Shown here piece after piece: positions 1 through 11,250 of a DNA stretch of 64,000 bases. This stretch comes from Aestuariimicrobium sp. p3-SID1156 (lineage in GTDB: Bacteria; Actinomycetota; Actinomycetes; Propionibacteriales; Propionibacteriaceae): assembly GCF_025144225.1 (NCBI RefSeq), contig NZ_JALXXB010000002.1, positions 434,001 through 498,000 of the forward strand, given 5' to 3'. A program made the translations under genes and the position numbers. The notes under the pieces are model-generated. The model ran no database searches. It was not told the origin of the DNA and was given only the letters and a program-made list of their open reading frames with translations. Every line of letters begins with the position of its first letter. Within the stretch, counting starts at the first letter, position 1.

Positions 1-855
1 AAGCGCCATGTCAACAACCCGGGCAGCGGGCGCAAGCTCGGTCGTCCGGCCGCAGGGATGACTGCTGCGGCCTTGCTGCTCCTGGGCGGGTGCAGCGGGC
101 AGGGTGGTCGGTTCGGCCTGCTGGAGGCGGCGAGCGATCGTGCCCCGTTCATGGGCGACCTGTGGAAGGGAGCCTGGATCGCCAGCATCTCGATCGGCGT
201 CCTCGTCTGGGGCCTCATCTTCTACGCGATCTGGCGTTACCGCCGTCGCCCCGGGAACATCGCACCTCGCCAGACGAAGTACCACCTCCCGATGGAGCTG
301 CTGTACACCCTGGTGCCCCTGCTGATCATCGCCGTGCTCTTCTTCTACACCGTGAAGGCGCAGAACCGCGTCCTCGAGCAGGAGGACAAGCCGGACCACG
401 TCATCAACGTGGTCGGCCAGAAGTGGTCTTGGACCTTCAACTACATGGAGCAGGACAACCCTGAGGTCAAGAACGTCGTCCACCAGGTGGGCACGATGTC
501 CTTCATCCCCGACCTGGTCCTGCCGGTCAACAAGTCGGTGCGCTTCAACCTGGCCTCCGCGGACGTCATCCACTCATTCTGGGTGCCGGCCTTCTACTTC
601 AAGCTCGACGTCATCCCCGGGCACCCCAACACCTTCGACCTGACCCCGACCAAGGTCGGCGAGTTCGACGGCAAGTGTGCCGAGCTCTGCGGCACCTACC
701 ACGCCCACATGATCTTCAAGGTGAAGGTCGTCTCCGAGGCCGACTACAACGCCTACCTCAAGGGCTTGGCCGCCAGTGGCCAGACCGGTGAGAAGAAGGC
801 GCCCGTCTCGGCCACCCAGATGGCCACCCAGCCCGCGAAGGAGCCCCACAAGTGA
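1..855 (+). CDS. ctaC: Cytochrome c oxidase subunit II (5' end probably outside window)
   Basis: Subunit II of the aa3-type terminal oxidase; its CuA centre takes electrons from the bcc complex on the outer face of the membrane. The frame is open to the window edge. An ATG at 58 exists, but the basic residues typical of a signal peptide (KR, RK, R) lie before it, ahead of LLLLGGC, a lipoprotein-type cleavage site, so the true start is probably upstream. Numbering from the ATG at 58: two membrane segments (about 38-60 and 80-98), the aromatic stretch QKWSWTFNY (121-129), and CuA ligands H172, C207, C211, H215 and M218 in the C-x3-C-x3-H-x2-M motif. No fused cytochrome c domain. Its stop overlaps the ctaD start (GTGA). 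Confidence 0.93.
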   Translation, partial: KRHVNNPGSGRKLGRPAAGMTAAALLLLGGCSGQGGRFGLLEAASDRAPFMGDLWKGAWIASISIGVLVWGLIFYAIWRYRRRPGNIAPRQTKYHLPMELLYTLVPLLIIAVLFFYTVKAQNRVLEQEDKPDHVINVVGQKWSWTFNYMEQDNPEVKNVVHQVGTMSFIPDLVLPVNKSVRFNLASADVIHSFWVPAFYFKLDVIPGHPNTFDLTPTKVGEFDGKCAELCGTYHAHMIFKVKVVSEADYNAYLKGLAASGQTGEKKAPVSATQMATQPAKEPHK

Positions 856-2567
856 CCAGTCTCGCTCGCACCGACGTCCGGGTCGGAACCCGGCAGGAAG
901 TCAAGCAGCGCAGCATCGGCAAGCTTGCGATGGACTACCTGACCACCACTGACCACAAGAAGATCGCGAACCTGTACTTCATCACTTCGATGATCTTCTT
1001 CTGCTTCGGCGGTCTGCTCGCGCTGGGGATCCGGCTCGAGCTCGCCGCCCCCGGCATGCAGTTCATGCATCAGGAGGTGTTCAACCAGCTGTTCACGATG
1101 CACGGCACCGTGATGTTGCTGATGTTCGCCACCCCGTTGTTCTCCGGCTTCGCGAACGCCCTGCTGCCGCTGCAGCTGGGTGCACCGGACGTGGCCTTCC
1201 CGCGGCTGAACATGCTGTCCTACTGGCTGTACCTCATCGGTTCGCTGATGGCCTGCGCCGGCTTCCTCAGCCCTGGTGGCGCTGCCTCCTTCGGCTGGTT
1301 CGCCTACGCCCCGCTCTCGGACGCCATCCACTCCCCGGGGGTGGGTGGCGACCTGTGGATCATGGGCGTCTACCTGCTGGGTCTCTCCTCGATCCTTGGT
1401 TCGGTCAACTTCGTGACCACGATCGTCACCATGCGCGCCCCGGGCATGACCATGTTCCGCATGCCGATCTTCTGCTGGAACATCCTGGTCACCGCCATCC
1501 TGGTGCTCATCGTGTTCCCGGTGCTGTCGGCGGGTCTGCTGGTCCTGGAGGCTGACCGTGTCATCGGCACGAACATCCTGGATTCCGCCCACGGAGGCCC
1601 GATCCTGTGGCAGCACCTCTTCTGGTTCTTCGGCCACCCTGAGGTCTACATCATCGCCCTGCCCTTCTTCGGGATCATCACCGAGGTCATCGCCGTGTTC
1701 AGCCGCAAGCCCGTCTTCGGTTACGTCGGCCTGGTCATGGCCACCCTGACCATCGGCGCCCTGTCGGTGTCGGTGTGGGCCCACCACATGTTCGTGACCG
1801 GTGCCGTCTCGCTGCCGTTCTTCTCCTTCATGACCTTCATGATCGCGGTGCCCACCGGTGTGAAGTTCTTCAACTGGATCGGCACCATGTGGGGCGGCTC
1901 CATCAGCTTCGACACTCCGATGCTGTGGGCGATCGGCTTCCTGACCACCTTCCTCTTCGGGGGTCTGACCGGCGTGATCCTGGCCTCCCCGCCACTGGAC
2001 TTCAACGTCTCCGACACCTACTTCGTCGTCGCCCACTTCCACTACGTGCTCTTCGGCACGGTGGTGTTCGCGATGTTCGCGGGGTACTACTTCTGGTGGC
2101 CAAAGTTCACCGGCCGCATGCTCAACGAGACCTGGGGCAAGATCCACTTCTGGACCCTGTTCTTCGGTTTCCACCTCACCTTCCTGGTGCAGCACTGGCT
2201 CGGTGTTGAGGGCATGCAGCGTCGTATCGCTGACTATGGCAACTGGGAGGGCTTCACCCTGCTCAACCAGATCTCGACCTTCGGCGCCTTCCTGCTCGGC
2301 GTGAGCTTCCTGCCCTTCTTCTGGAATGTCTGGATCTCCCGCAACAGCCCGAAGGTCACCGTGGACGACCCGTGGGGCTGGGGACGCTCGCTGGAGTGGG
2401 CGACCTCCTGCCCGCCACCGCGCCACAACTTCGACAAGCTGCCGCGCATCCGTTCGCCGTACCCCGCCTTCGACGCCAAGCACCCCGAGCTGGTCGAGGC
2501 CGAGTACGAGGTGCCTGCGGAGATCCGTGATCGCTACGAGAATGACGCCAAGGAGCTCGTCCGATGA
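852..2567 (+). CDS. ctaD: Cytochrome c oxidase subunit I (aa3 type)
   Basis: Catalytic subunit of the proton-pumping haem-copper oxidase. The 571-residue protein is normal for the family, with about 12 membrane helices. Ligands are all present: H84 (haem a, in FTMHGT), H262 with Y266 (CuB, in GHPEVYI), H311/H312 (CuB), H395 (haem a3) and H397 (haem a) in [11 protein letters not shown]. The start is GTG at 852, overlapping the ctaC stop by 4 bases, so translation is probably coupled. It overlaps ctaF in turn (ATGA at 2564). Confidence 0.97.
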   Translation: MTSLARTDVRVGTRQEVKQRSIGKLAMDYLTTTDHKKIANLYFITSMIFFCFGGLLALGIRLELAAPGMQFMHQEVFNQLFTMHGTVMLLMFATPLFSGFANALLPLQLGAPDVAFPRLNMLSYWLYLIGSLMACAGFLSPGGAASFGWFAYAPLSDAIHSPGVGGDLWIMGVYLLGLSSILGSVNFVTTIVTMRAPGMTMFRMPIFCWNILVTAILVLIVFPVLSAGLLVLEADRVIGTNILDSAHGGPILWQHLFWFFGHPEVYIIALPFFGIITEVIAVFSRKPVFGYVGLVMATLTIGALSVSVWAHHMFVTGAVSLPFFSFMTFMIAVPTGVKFFNWIGTMWGGSISFDTPMLWAIGFLTTFLFGGLTGVILASPPLDFNVSDTYFVVAHFHYVLFGTVVFAMFAGYYFWWPKFTGRMLNETWGKIHFWTLFFGFHLTFLVQHWLGVEGMQRRIADYGNWEGFTLLNQISTFGAFLLGVSFLPFFWNVWISRNSPKVTVDDPWGWGRSLEWATSCPPPRHNFDKLPRIRSPYPAFDAKHPELVEAEYEVPAEIRDRYENDAKELVR

Positions 2568-2959
2568 AGTCAGAGAAGACCATTTTCGGTGCTCTCGGCA
2601 TCTACTTCCTGATCGTCGGTGCCGCCTACTACTTCCTGACCGAGGAACTGGTCGGCACCGTGGCCCTCATCCTGACCGCCGTGATGTCGTTCATCATCAC
2701 GACCTACCTGGCGGTGGCCGGCAAGCAGACGGGTCGGCGTCTGGAGGATGATGTCGACGCCGAGATCTACCAAGGTGCCGGCGAGCTGGGATTCTTCCCG
2801 CCGCAGTCCATCTGGCCGCTGTGGGTCGCCCTCACCATCGGCGTGATCTGCCTGGGGCCGGTGTTCGGCTGGTGGCTGACCCTGGCCGGCATCGGCATGG
2901 GCCTGTGGTCGGTCACCGGCTGGGTGATGCAGTTCTACCGCGGCGACTACGCCCACTGA
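2564..2959 (+). CDS. ctaF: Cytochrome c oxidase subunit IV (actinobacterial CtaF)
   Basis: Small membrane subunit specific to actinobacterial aa3 oxidases; 131 residues with about four hydrophobic helices, starting [15 protein letters not shown]. It overlaps ctaD by 4 bases and is followed directly by a strong terminator, so ctaC-ctaD-ctaF form the 3' part of an operon entering the window from the left. Assigned from size, topology and fixed position after ctaD; it has no catalytic residues to check. Confidence 0.9.
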   Translation: MKSEKTIFGALGIYFLIVGAAYYFLTEELVGTVALILTAVMSFIITTYLAVAGKQTGRRLEDDVDAEIYQGAGELGFFPPQSIWPLWVALTIGVICLGPVFGWWLTLAGIGMGLWSVTGWVMQFYRGDYAH

Positions 2960-2982
2960 GCCTCGACTCTCCTGAAACGGCA

Positions 2983-3010
2983 AACGCCGCGCCCTTCGGG
3001 GCGCGGCGTT
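2983..3010. terminator. Bidirectional intrinsic terminator between ctaF and guaB1
   Basis: Perfect 12-bp stem (2983-2994 with 2999-3010) closed by a TTCG tetraloop inside CTTCGG, an especially stable loop. It sits between convergent genes and ends with TT on one strand and begins with AA for the other, so it can serve both. Confidence 0.85.
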
Positions 3011-3028
3011 CGCACGTTGTCGGCCGGC

Positions 3029-5517
<2,489 letters not shown>

Positions 5518-5537
<20 letters not shown>

Positions 5538-5922
5538 TCGCCCGCGCTCCTTCGAGGGGCGCGATCACGGCAGCCGGGATGACATCCAGGCGATGGTGCT
5601 GCTGGCCGCCGAGCTGGTTCCGTGGGGGAGAGTCATCAGCTACGGCGACGTGGCCGAACTCGTGGGCGGCGGTGCCCGTCAGGCTGGCCGGATCATGGCG
5701 CTGCACGGCGCGCACACCCCATGGTGGCGAGTGGTGAACCATGCCGGTGACCTGCCGCAGCATCTCCTCGTCGCGGCGAAGTTCCACTGGCAGCGCGAGG
5801 GCATCACGATGAAACCCAGTGGCCGAGGCTGCCGCATCGGGCGGCACCGCGCCGATCTCGTCGCTCTCGCGGACGCATGGGAGCAGGCCCGCGCAGCAAT
5901 GGCTCGCTCAGCGACGGAATGA
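5518..5922 (+). CDS. Alkyltransferase-like (ATL/MGMT) DNA-binding protein without the acceptor cysteine
   Basis: A 134-residue protein made only of the MGMT DNA-binding fold: VPWGRVISYGDVAELVG (about 34-50), RQAGRIMALHG (54-64) and then PWWRVVNHAG where true methyltransferases have PCHRVV. The acceptor Cys is W69 and the next His is W70, so it cannot remove alkyl groups; ATL proteins instead mark O6-alkylguanine for nucleotide excision repair. GTG at 5518 (inside the ppk2 end) gives a full-length domain; GTG 5512 or ATG 5593 are alternatives. Translation is probably coupled to ppk2. It overlaps the convergent trpD by 15 bases. Confidence 0.85.
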
Positions 5923-6960
5923 CTGGCTGAGTGGTACCCAGCGGTCCAGCAGTGCGGCCGCAGCGCCCGAGTCGATCGCGTCTGCGGCGCGCACCAAACC
6001 ACCGCGCAGCTGCTCCTCGAAGCCGCCCTCCAGGTCGGGGGAGTCATAGGCCACCAGCGCGGCCGCAGCATTGAGCAGGACAATGTCACGCACTGGCCCT
6101 CGGCGTCCCTCGACCAGGGCGCGGACCACCTGGGCATTGTGGGCCGGCGGGCCGCCGGTGAGGTCCTCGGGGGCCGCCGAGGACAGCCCCAGCGTGGTGG
6201 GGTCGAGTTCGGTGGCCACCACGCGTCCATCGGCGAAGAGCCAGACCGAGGAGGTGGTCGTGGTGGTCAACTCGTCCAGGCCGTCCTGGCCGTGGAAGAC
6301 CAGGCCCCGTCCGCCGCGCTGGCTCATGACACCTGCCATCAGCGGGGCGAGGTGGGCATTGGCGACACCGATGGCCTGGGCGCGGGGGCGGGCCGGATTG
6401 GACAGCGGGCCCAGGAAGTTGAACGTGGTCTGTACGCCCAGTTCGCGGCGGGCGCCAGCAGCATGTCGCAGTGAGGAGTGGAAGAAGGGGGCGAAGAGGA
6501 AGGTCATGCCGACCTGGTCGAGGATCTCCGCGTGGTGTTCCACTGGCACCTCGAGGGCGACACCCAGTTCCTCCAGGCAGTCCGCCGTCCCGCAGAGGGA
6601 GCTGGCGGCGCGGTTGCCATGCTTGATGACCTTGGCGCCTGCGGAGGCAGCCACGATGGAGGCCATCGTGGAGACGTTGACGGTGTTGGCGCGGTCCCCT
6701 CCCGAACCGACCACGTCCACGGCCTCCGGGTTCAGGTCGAGCTGCGTGGCGCGGGCCAGCATGGCGTCGGCCAGGCCGCCGATCTCGTCCACCGTCTCAC
6801 CCTTCGCGCGAAGGGCGACCGCGAAACCGGCGATCTGCACGGGGGTGGCGTTGCCCTGGAGCACCTCGTCCATTGCCCAGGTCGCGGTGGCGGTATCGAG
6901 GTCGCGTCCGCTGATGAGGGTGCTGAGGACTTCTGGCCAGGTGTGGTTCTGCTCAGGCAT
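5908..6960 (-). CDS. trpD: Anthranilate phosphoribosyltransferase
   Basis: Joins anthranilate to PRPP, the second step of tryptophan synthesis. The 350 residues match the family. The PRPP loop is GSGGDRANTVNVST (about 85-98; usual form GTGGD), followed by IKHGNRAASSLCGTADCLEELG. It is the last gene of a minus-strand unit ctaG - pseudoreceiver - trpD, 11 bases after its neighbour and far from other trp genes, as in mycobacteria where trpD also lies beside the oxidase genes. Confidence 0.94.
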   Translation of the reverse strand: MPEQNHTWPEVLSTLISGRDLDTATATWAMDEVLQGNATPVQIAGFAVALRAKGETVDEIGGLADAMLARATQLDLNPEAVDVVGSGGDRANTVNVSTMASIVAASAGAKVIKHGNRAASSLCGTADCLEELGVALEVPVEHHAEILDQVGMTFLFAPFFHSSLRHAAGARRELGVQTTFNFLGPLSNPARPRAQAIGVANAHLAPLMAGVMSQRGGRGLVFHGQDGLDELTTTTTSSVWLFADGRVVATELDPTTLGLSSAAPEDLTGGPPAHNAQVVRALVEGRRGPVRDIVLLNAAAALVAYDSPDLEGGFEEQLRGGLVRAADAIDSGAAAALLDRWVPLSQSFRR

Positions 6961-6971
6961 GTGTCAGGACG

Positions 6972-7430
6972 TCAGGCGTTCGCGGGCAGTGCCACACCAG
7001 CACGGTGCTTGCGGACCATGTCGGCGAAGACCACGGGGAGCTTCAGGTCGTCGACCGGGAGGTTGGCCACGGCCTCCGCGCGCGACCAGGTGGCCAGCCA
7101 GGCATCCGCCTGACGGGCGACCAGCACCAGCACCGGCGGGCAGTCGGCAACCTCGTCCTTGATCTGGTAGGCCAACCCCATTCCGCCAGCAGGGACGGCC
7201 TCCCCGTCGAAGATCAGTGCGTCGTAACGGGAGGCGTCGAGGGCACGCAGCACGGCGGGGGCGGTGGCGACGTCGAAGTACTCGACCTCGGGCAGGTCGG
7301 CAGCTACACGGCGCCCGAGGGCGAGGCGGATCTGCTCGCGCGTGTTGCGGTCGTCGGAGTAGACCATGACCTTCAGGGTTCCCTGGTCGCGACCGGCTTC
7401 CTGCTCGGTGCGGGGCTGCTCAACGCTCAT
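6972..7430 (-). CDS. Degenerate receiver-domain (pseudo-response-regulator) protein
   Basis: 152 residues with one receiver-like fold and no output domain: beta-strand VMVYSDDRNTREQI with an acidic pair (D26/D27), then DALIFDGEAVP with the phospho-acceptor position D75 kept. The switch Thr/Ser is replaced (LVLVARQ, A105) and the conserved Lys is missing (AVANLPVD around 121-127), so normal phosphorylation signalling is doubtful. Its start overlaps the ctaG end by 11 bases, and trpD follows 11 bases downstream. A link with oxidase assembly is suggested only by position; function unknown. Confidence 0.75.
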   Translation of the reverse strand: MSVEQPRTEQEAGRDQGTLKVMVYSDDRNTREQIRLALGRRVAADLPEVEYFDVATAPAVLRALDASRYDALIFDGEAVPAGGMGLAYQIKDEVADCPPVLVLVARQADAWLATWSRAEAVANLPVDDLKLPVVFADMVRKHRAGVALPANA

Positions 7431-8436
7431 CAGGATCGTCCTTCACATGTGCTTCCGGCAGGGAGCCGGCCAGGTCGTTTGAGCCGTCAGGGACGGGCTG
7501 GGACAACACTCTAGCGTGGGCCTCGGCCTCCTCGGCACGGTCCAGGGCGCGGTCCACACGGCGGGCTTCCTTCTGGGAGTCCTTGTACCAGTTGATGACC
7601 AGCGCCGTCAGCATGGTGAACATCGTCAGGTCGCCGGTCGCCCACAGGATGGCGCCGGCCCAGGACTGGTCGCGCATCGGCGAGATTCCCCAGTCGCGGT
7701 CGAAGGCGAGGTACCACTCCTCGGCCACCAGGCGCTGGGCGCCCATGATCGTGACGCCGATGAACGCGTGTCCGGGCATGGAGAGCAGCACCAGGAGCAG
7801 TCTCAGGGGGTAGGGCAGCTTGTTGGGCAGCGGGTCAGTGCCCAGAATCGGGATGAAGAAGGCGGTGCCGATGTAGACCATCCAGATGTGCATGATGTTG
7901 TGCGCCCAGTCATGGCGCATCGTGAACTCGTACAGAGGGGTCATGTAGAGCGCGAAGGGGTAGCCGATCATGCACAGGGTGGTCAGCGGCGGGAAGAGCA
8001 GGATCTTCGCGATGGTGGAGTGCAGTACCGCGAGCAGCCAGGCCCGCGGCCGGCGGGGGAGTGTCCTGAGCGCCAGGGTGACCGGCGCTGCCTGGGCGAT
8101 GTGGACGCCGGCGATCATGGTGATCAGCATGTGCTGCACCATGTGCACCCAGAACAGGACATTGTCGTAGACCCCCAGGAAACCGCACAGCGAGACCAGC
8201 AGCAGCAGGTGGGCCATGATCCAGGAGACTGTGCGCAGCAGTGGCCACCGGTCGCCGCGCCGGTGGAGCATGTGCACACCCCAGAGGTAGATCCCCAGAG
8301 AGAGCAACAGCGGGATCACGGCCCATGGTGACAAATCCCACGCCGTCAGGTACCGCCACCCCTCGAGGGGCTCGATGGCGTCCTCGGGGCGAGCGTGCAG
8401 CGGGAGCAGGAGAAGGAGTGTCTGGGGGCCGGACAT
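7420..8436 (-). CDS. ctaG: Cytochrome c oxidase assembly protein CtaG (Caa3_CtaG family)
   Basis: Polytopic membrane protein of the bacterial CtaG family, linked to copper delivery to haem-copper oxidases. The 338 residues contain about seven hydrophobic helices, conserved His residues in FWVHMVQHMLITMIAG and the segment MRHDWAHNIMHIWMVY; the C-terminal tail is charged. ATG at 8436 was chosen over a longer frame because residues from here match the family and a GATAAT box lies 7 bases upstream. It is the first gene of the ctaG - receiver - trpD unit, divergent from ctaE. Confidence 0.9.
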   Translation of the reverse strand: MSGPQTLLLLLPLHARPEDAIEPLEGWRYLTAWDLSPWAVIPLLLSLGIYLWGVHMLHRRGDRWPLLRTVSWIMAHLLLLVSLCGFLGVYDNVLFWVHMVQHMLITMIAGVHIAQAAPVTLALRTLPRRPRAWLLAVLHSTIAKILLFPPLTTLCMIGYPFALYMTPLYEFTMRHDWAHNIMHIWMVYIGTAFFIPILGTDPLPNKLPYPLRLLLVLLSMPGHAFIGVTIMGAQRLVAEEWYLAFDRDWGISPMRDQSWAGAILWATGDLTMFTMLTALVINWYKDSQKEARRVDRALDRAEEAEAHARVLSQPVPDGSNDLAGSLPEAHVKDDPDER

Positions 8437-8443
8437 GGCTGGG

Positions 8444-8449
8444 ATTATC
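8444..8449 (-). promoter_or_regulatory. -10 element of the ctaG operon (leaderless)
   Basis: GATAAT on the minus strand, 5 of 6 to consensus, ending 7 bases before the ctaG ATG; no ribosome site fits between. Confidence 0.6.
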
Positions 8450-8580
8450 CCACCATCAGTCAAAGGCCTGCCCCCGGGGGCCGGCTCCACCCCATCCTCG
8501 CAAGCCCGGACGGCATTCCTCGGTGCCCACCCCAGAGGCCATGATTTCAGCGCCACATCGTGGACCTCGCTGCGTCCGAC

Positions 8581-8609
8581 ATGACCAATCGTGAATTTGT
8601 GGCCATAAT
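8581..8609 (+). promoter_or_regulatory. Promoter of ctaE-qcrCAB (leaderless)
   Basis: -35 ATGACC (8581-8586), 17-bp spacer, -10 CATAAT (8604-8609). The ctaE GTG follows after 6 bases, so the transcript should begin at the start codon. A near repeat of GGCCATAAT (GGCCATGAT, about 8538) lies further upstream. Confidence 0.6.
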
Positions 8610-8615
8610 GACCCC

Positions 8616-9317
8616 GTGGCTACTCAACAGACGACTCGCACCATCACGGTGCCCAGCGGCGCCTTGCACCCCATTGCGCCTGCCCGGCTCAACAAGCCCG
8701 CCGGACGACCTGATCTGGTCCCGGTCGGCACGTGGGTGTGGCTCGCCAGCGAACTGATGTTCTTCGCGGCGCTGTTCGCAGCCTTCTTCATGATCCGCGA
8801 GAACACCAACAACCTCGCCGCCGACGGCGCCACGACGCTGTGGCAGTCGGAGAAGGCCCACCTCGCGGTCACCTTCGCGGCCATCAACACCGGCATCCTG
8901 GTGCTGTCCTCGATCACCTGCCAGTTCGGCGTCCACCAGGCCGAGCACGGTCGGGTCAAGCGCATCGGCGGACTGTTGAACATCGCCAAGTGGGGCATGC
9001 GCGAGTGGTACATCCTCAGCTTCATCCTGGGCTCGATCTTCATTGCCGGTCAGGCCATGGAGTACGCCACGCTCGCCGGTGAGGGCTTCAACCCCTCCAG
9101 CAACGTCTACTGGTCCCTCTTCTTCCTGGCGACCGGCTTCCACGGCCTCCACGTGATCGGTGGCCTCATCGCCTTCCTCTACGCGATCGCGCGCACGATG
9201 GTGACCAAGACCTTCACCCACGAGCAGACCGTCACGGCGATGGTGGTGTCCTACTACTGGCACTTCGTCGACGTCGTGTGGATCGTGCTGTTCGCGGCCA
9301 TCTACATCCTGCCCTGA
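8616..9317 (+). CDS. ctaE: Cytochrome c oxidase subunit III
   Basis: Structural subunit that stabilises the oxidase and proton uptake. 233 residues; after a hydrophilic N-terminus come about five helices, with the family segments GTWVWLASELMFFAALFAAFF, the region around VYWSLFFLATGFHGLHV and SYYWHFVDVVWIVLF. The GTG at 8616 has no ribosome site but a -10 box 6 bases upstream. First gene of ctaE-qcrC-qcrA-qcrB, which places oxidase and bc1-type complex in one unit, as expected for a bcc-aa3 supercomplex. Confidence 0.95.
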   Translation: MATQQTTRTITVPSGALHPIAPARLNKPAGRPDLVPVGTWVWLASELMFFAALFAAFFMIRENTNNLAADGATTLWQSEKAHLAVTFAAINTGILVLSSITCQFGVHQAEHGRVKRIGGLLNIAKWGMREWYILSFILGSIFIAGQAMEYATLAGEGFNPSSNVYWSLFFLATGFHGLHVIGGLIAFLYAIARTMVTKTFTHEQTVTAMVVSYYWHFVDVVWIVLFAAIYILP

Positions 9318-9334
9318 CCAGAGAAAGCGACATC

Positions 9335-10138
9335 ATGCGATTCCTCTCCCGCAGGCGGCGCCACCCTGCTGCCAAGCCACTCGCCCTGGTCCTGGCGCTG
9401 TTCGTCATGGGCGCCCTCTACTCGGCGATGGCGCCGACGACGGTCTCCACTGCCGATGACTCGACCCAGCAGAGCCAGCTGGCCAAAGGCAAGGAGCTCT
9501 TCCAGGTCAACTGCTCCTCCTGCCACGGTCTGAACGGCGAGGGTACCCCGGAGGCCCCGACCCTGATCGGTGTCGGAGCCGCCTCGGTCGATTTCCAGAT
9601 GGAAACCGGACGTATGCCGATGGCGCGCCCGGAGGCCCAGGCCCCCATCAAGAAGACCTTGTACACCTCCGAGGAGATCTCGGCGATCGCCGCCTACGTG
9701 GCGTCCCTGGCCCCCGGCCCGAAGATCCCCAGCAAGGAGCAGTACGACACCTCCAAGCTCTCCCAGGAGCAGATTGCCCGAGGTGGCGAGCTCTTCCGCA
9801 CCAACTGCTCCGCCTGCCACAACTTCGAGGGACGCGGTGGCGCGCTGCCCAACGGCCGCTACGCCCCCTCGCTGATGAAGACTTCGGACAAGCACATCTA
9901 CGAGGCCATCCGCACCGGACCGCAGCAGATGCCCGTGTTCGCCCAGGGCTCGCTGAGCGATGACGACGTCACCGAGATCATCGGTTACCTCAATACCCTC
10001 CACGACGAGCCCAACGGCGGCTTCGACCTCGGTGGTTTCGGCCCCGTCGGTGAAGGCCTTTGGGGCTGGGTCCTCGGACTGGGCTCGCTCGTCCTCGTTG
10101 CCGTCTGGCTCGCCAAGAAGGGAGCTCGCGCACGATGA
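9335..10138 (+). CDS. qcrC: Dihaem cytochrome c subunit of the bcc complex
   Basis: Membrane-anchored dihaem cytochrome c1/cc that passes electrons directly to the aa3 oxidase, replacing a soluble cytochrome c. 267 residues: N-terminal signal/anchor (basic RFLSRRRRH then a hydrophobic stretch to about 32), two haem sites CSSCH (C60, C63, H64) and CSACH (C158, C161, H162), and a C-terminal helix (about 241-260). The ATG at 9335 lies 17 bases after ctaE, preceded by AGAGAAAG. Its stop overlaps qcrA (ATGA). Confidence 0.95.
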   Translation: MRFLSRRRRHPAAKPLALVLALFVMGALYSAMAPTTVSTADDSTQQSQLAKGKELFQVNCSSCHGLNGEGTPEAPTLIGVGAASVDFQMETGRMPMARPEAQAPIKKTLYTSEEISAIAAYVASLAPGPKIPSKEQYDTSKLSQEQIARGGELFRTNCSACHNFEGRGGALPNGRYAPSLMKTSDKHIYEAIRTGPQQMPVFAQGSLSDDDVTEIIGYLNTLHDEPNGGFDLGGFGPVGEGLWGWVLGLGSLVLVAVWLAKKGARAR

Positions 10139-11250
10139 GCACCAAGAACCCTGTCCCCGCCCACCAGGGACCGCTGTCCCCGGAGGACTACGACGAGACC
10201 CTCCCTGTGGCGTCCAGCAATCCCGACAAGCCCGTGGACGACCCGGGCATCGAGGAGCACATCGAGCGCTACACCGACGCCAACACGGCGGCGGGCAATC
10301 GTGCCTACGCCCAGGTGGTCGGCATGCTCGCGCTGGTGCCCCTGCTGGCGATCGCCTTCGTGGTGATCTATTTCGCCGTTCCGCGCGACTGGTACATCAA
10401 GTTCGGCCCGCTGCACTCCTATGCCCAGCACCTCGGCCTCGGCATCACCGGCGGTCTCGCCGTGCTGCTGATTGGTCTGGCCTGCATCCATTGGGCCAAG
10501 CAGCTGATGAACGACACCGAGATCTCCGACGAGCGCCACGCAATGGTCTCCTCCCCGGAGGATCGCGCTGCCTTCCAGAAGGAGTTCGACCAGGGGGCGG
10601 CCGACTCGGCCCTCGGTCGTCGCAGGCTGATCGGCGGTGCGCTGGCCGGGGCCATCGGCATGGCAGTGGTTCCCGCTGTCGTTGTCCTCGCCGACCTGGG
10701 CCCCCACCCGGGCAAGGGCCTGCGCAAGGCGACGATCGAGAAGACCCTGTGGGCCGATGGAGTCCGCCTCGTCACCGACGTGAACAAGCGCCCCATCAAG
10801 GCCTCCGAGATGGAGATCGGCCAGTTGGTGAACGGGCAGCCCGAAAACCTCTTCGACCTGCACGGCGTGGAGTTCCAGCAGGCGAAGGCCAAGTCCTCCA
10901 TCGTCGTCGTGCGCATGGAGCCCGACCGCATCAAGATCCCCGAGTCCCGCAAGGACTGGCAGGTCGGCGGCATCCTCTGCTACTCGAAGATCTGCACCCA
11001 TGTGGGGTGCCCCATCTCCCTGTGGGAGCGCACCACCCACCACCTGCTGTGCCCCTGCCACCAGTCGACCTTCGACCTCGGCAACTCCGGTGTGGTGGTC
11101 TTCGGGCCCGCGACGCGCTCGCTGCCGCAGCTGCCGATCAAGGTGGACGCCGAGGGTTACCTGGTGGCCCAGAGCGACTTCACGGTGCCGGTCGGCCCCA
11201 GCTATTTCGAGCGCGACTCGCGCCACGACTACAAGGACGGTGACAACTGA
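10135..11250 (+). CDS. qcrA: Rieske iron-sulfur subunit of the bcc complex
   Basis: Carries the [2Fe-2S] cluster that takes electrons from menaquinol. The 371 residues are long, as usual in actinobacteria: three membrane helices (about 61-81, 101-119, 165-187), the third preceded by GRRRLIG, a twin-arginine-like signal for export of the cluster domain. Cluster ligands are C287 and H289 (CTHVGC) and C306 and H309 (CPCHQS); C292 and C308 form the disulfide. Start overlaps the qcrC stop by 4 bases; the stop overlaps the qcrB ATG by one base (TGATG). Confidence 0.95.
   Translation: MSTKNPVPAHQGPLSPEDYDETLPVASSNPDKPVDDPGIEEHIERYTDANTAAGNRAYAQVVGMLALVPLLAIAFVVIYFAVPRDWYIKFGPLHSYAQHLGLGITGGLAVLLIGLACIHWAKQLMNDTEISDERHAMVSSPEDRAAFQKEFDQGAADSALGRRRLIGGALAGAIGMAVVPAVVVLADLGPHPGKGLRKATIEKTLWADGVRLVTDVNKRPIKASEMEIGQLVNGQPENLFDLHGVEFQQAKAKSSIVVVRMEPDRIKIPESRKDWQVGGILCYSKICTHVGCPISLWERTTHHLLCPCHQSTFDLGNSGVVVFGPATRSLPQLPIKVDAEGYLVAQSDFTVPVGPSYFERDSRHDYKDGDN

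Noticed and set aside
753..2483. Long open frame (576 codons) on the minus strand opposite ctaD
   Set aside because: It mirrors ctaD codon usage in GC-rich DNA, is rich in His/Glu/Asp repeats and has no fold features; many similar antisense frames exist (for example 3017-4666, 9985-11226, 41886-43889, 55082-56686).
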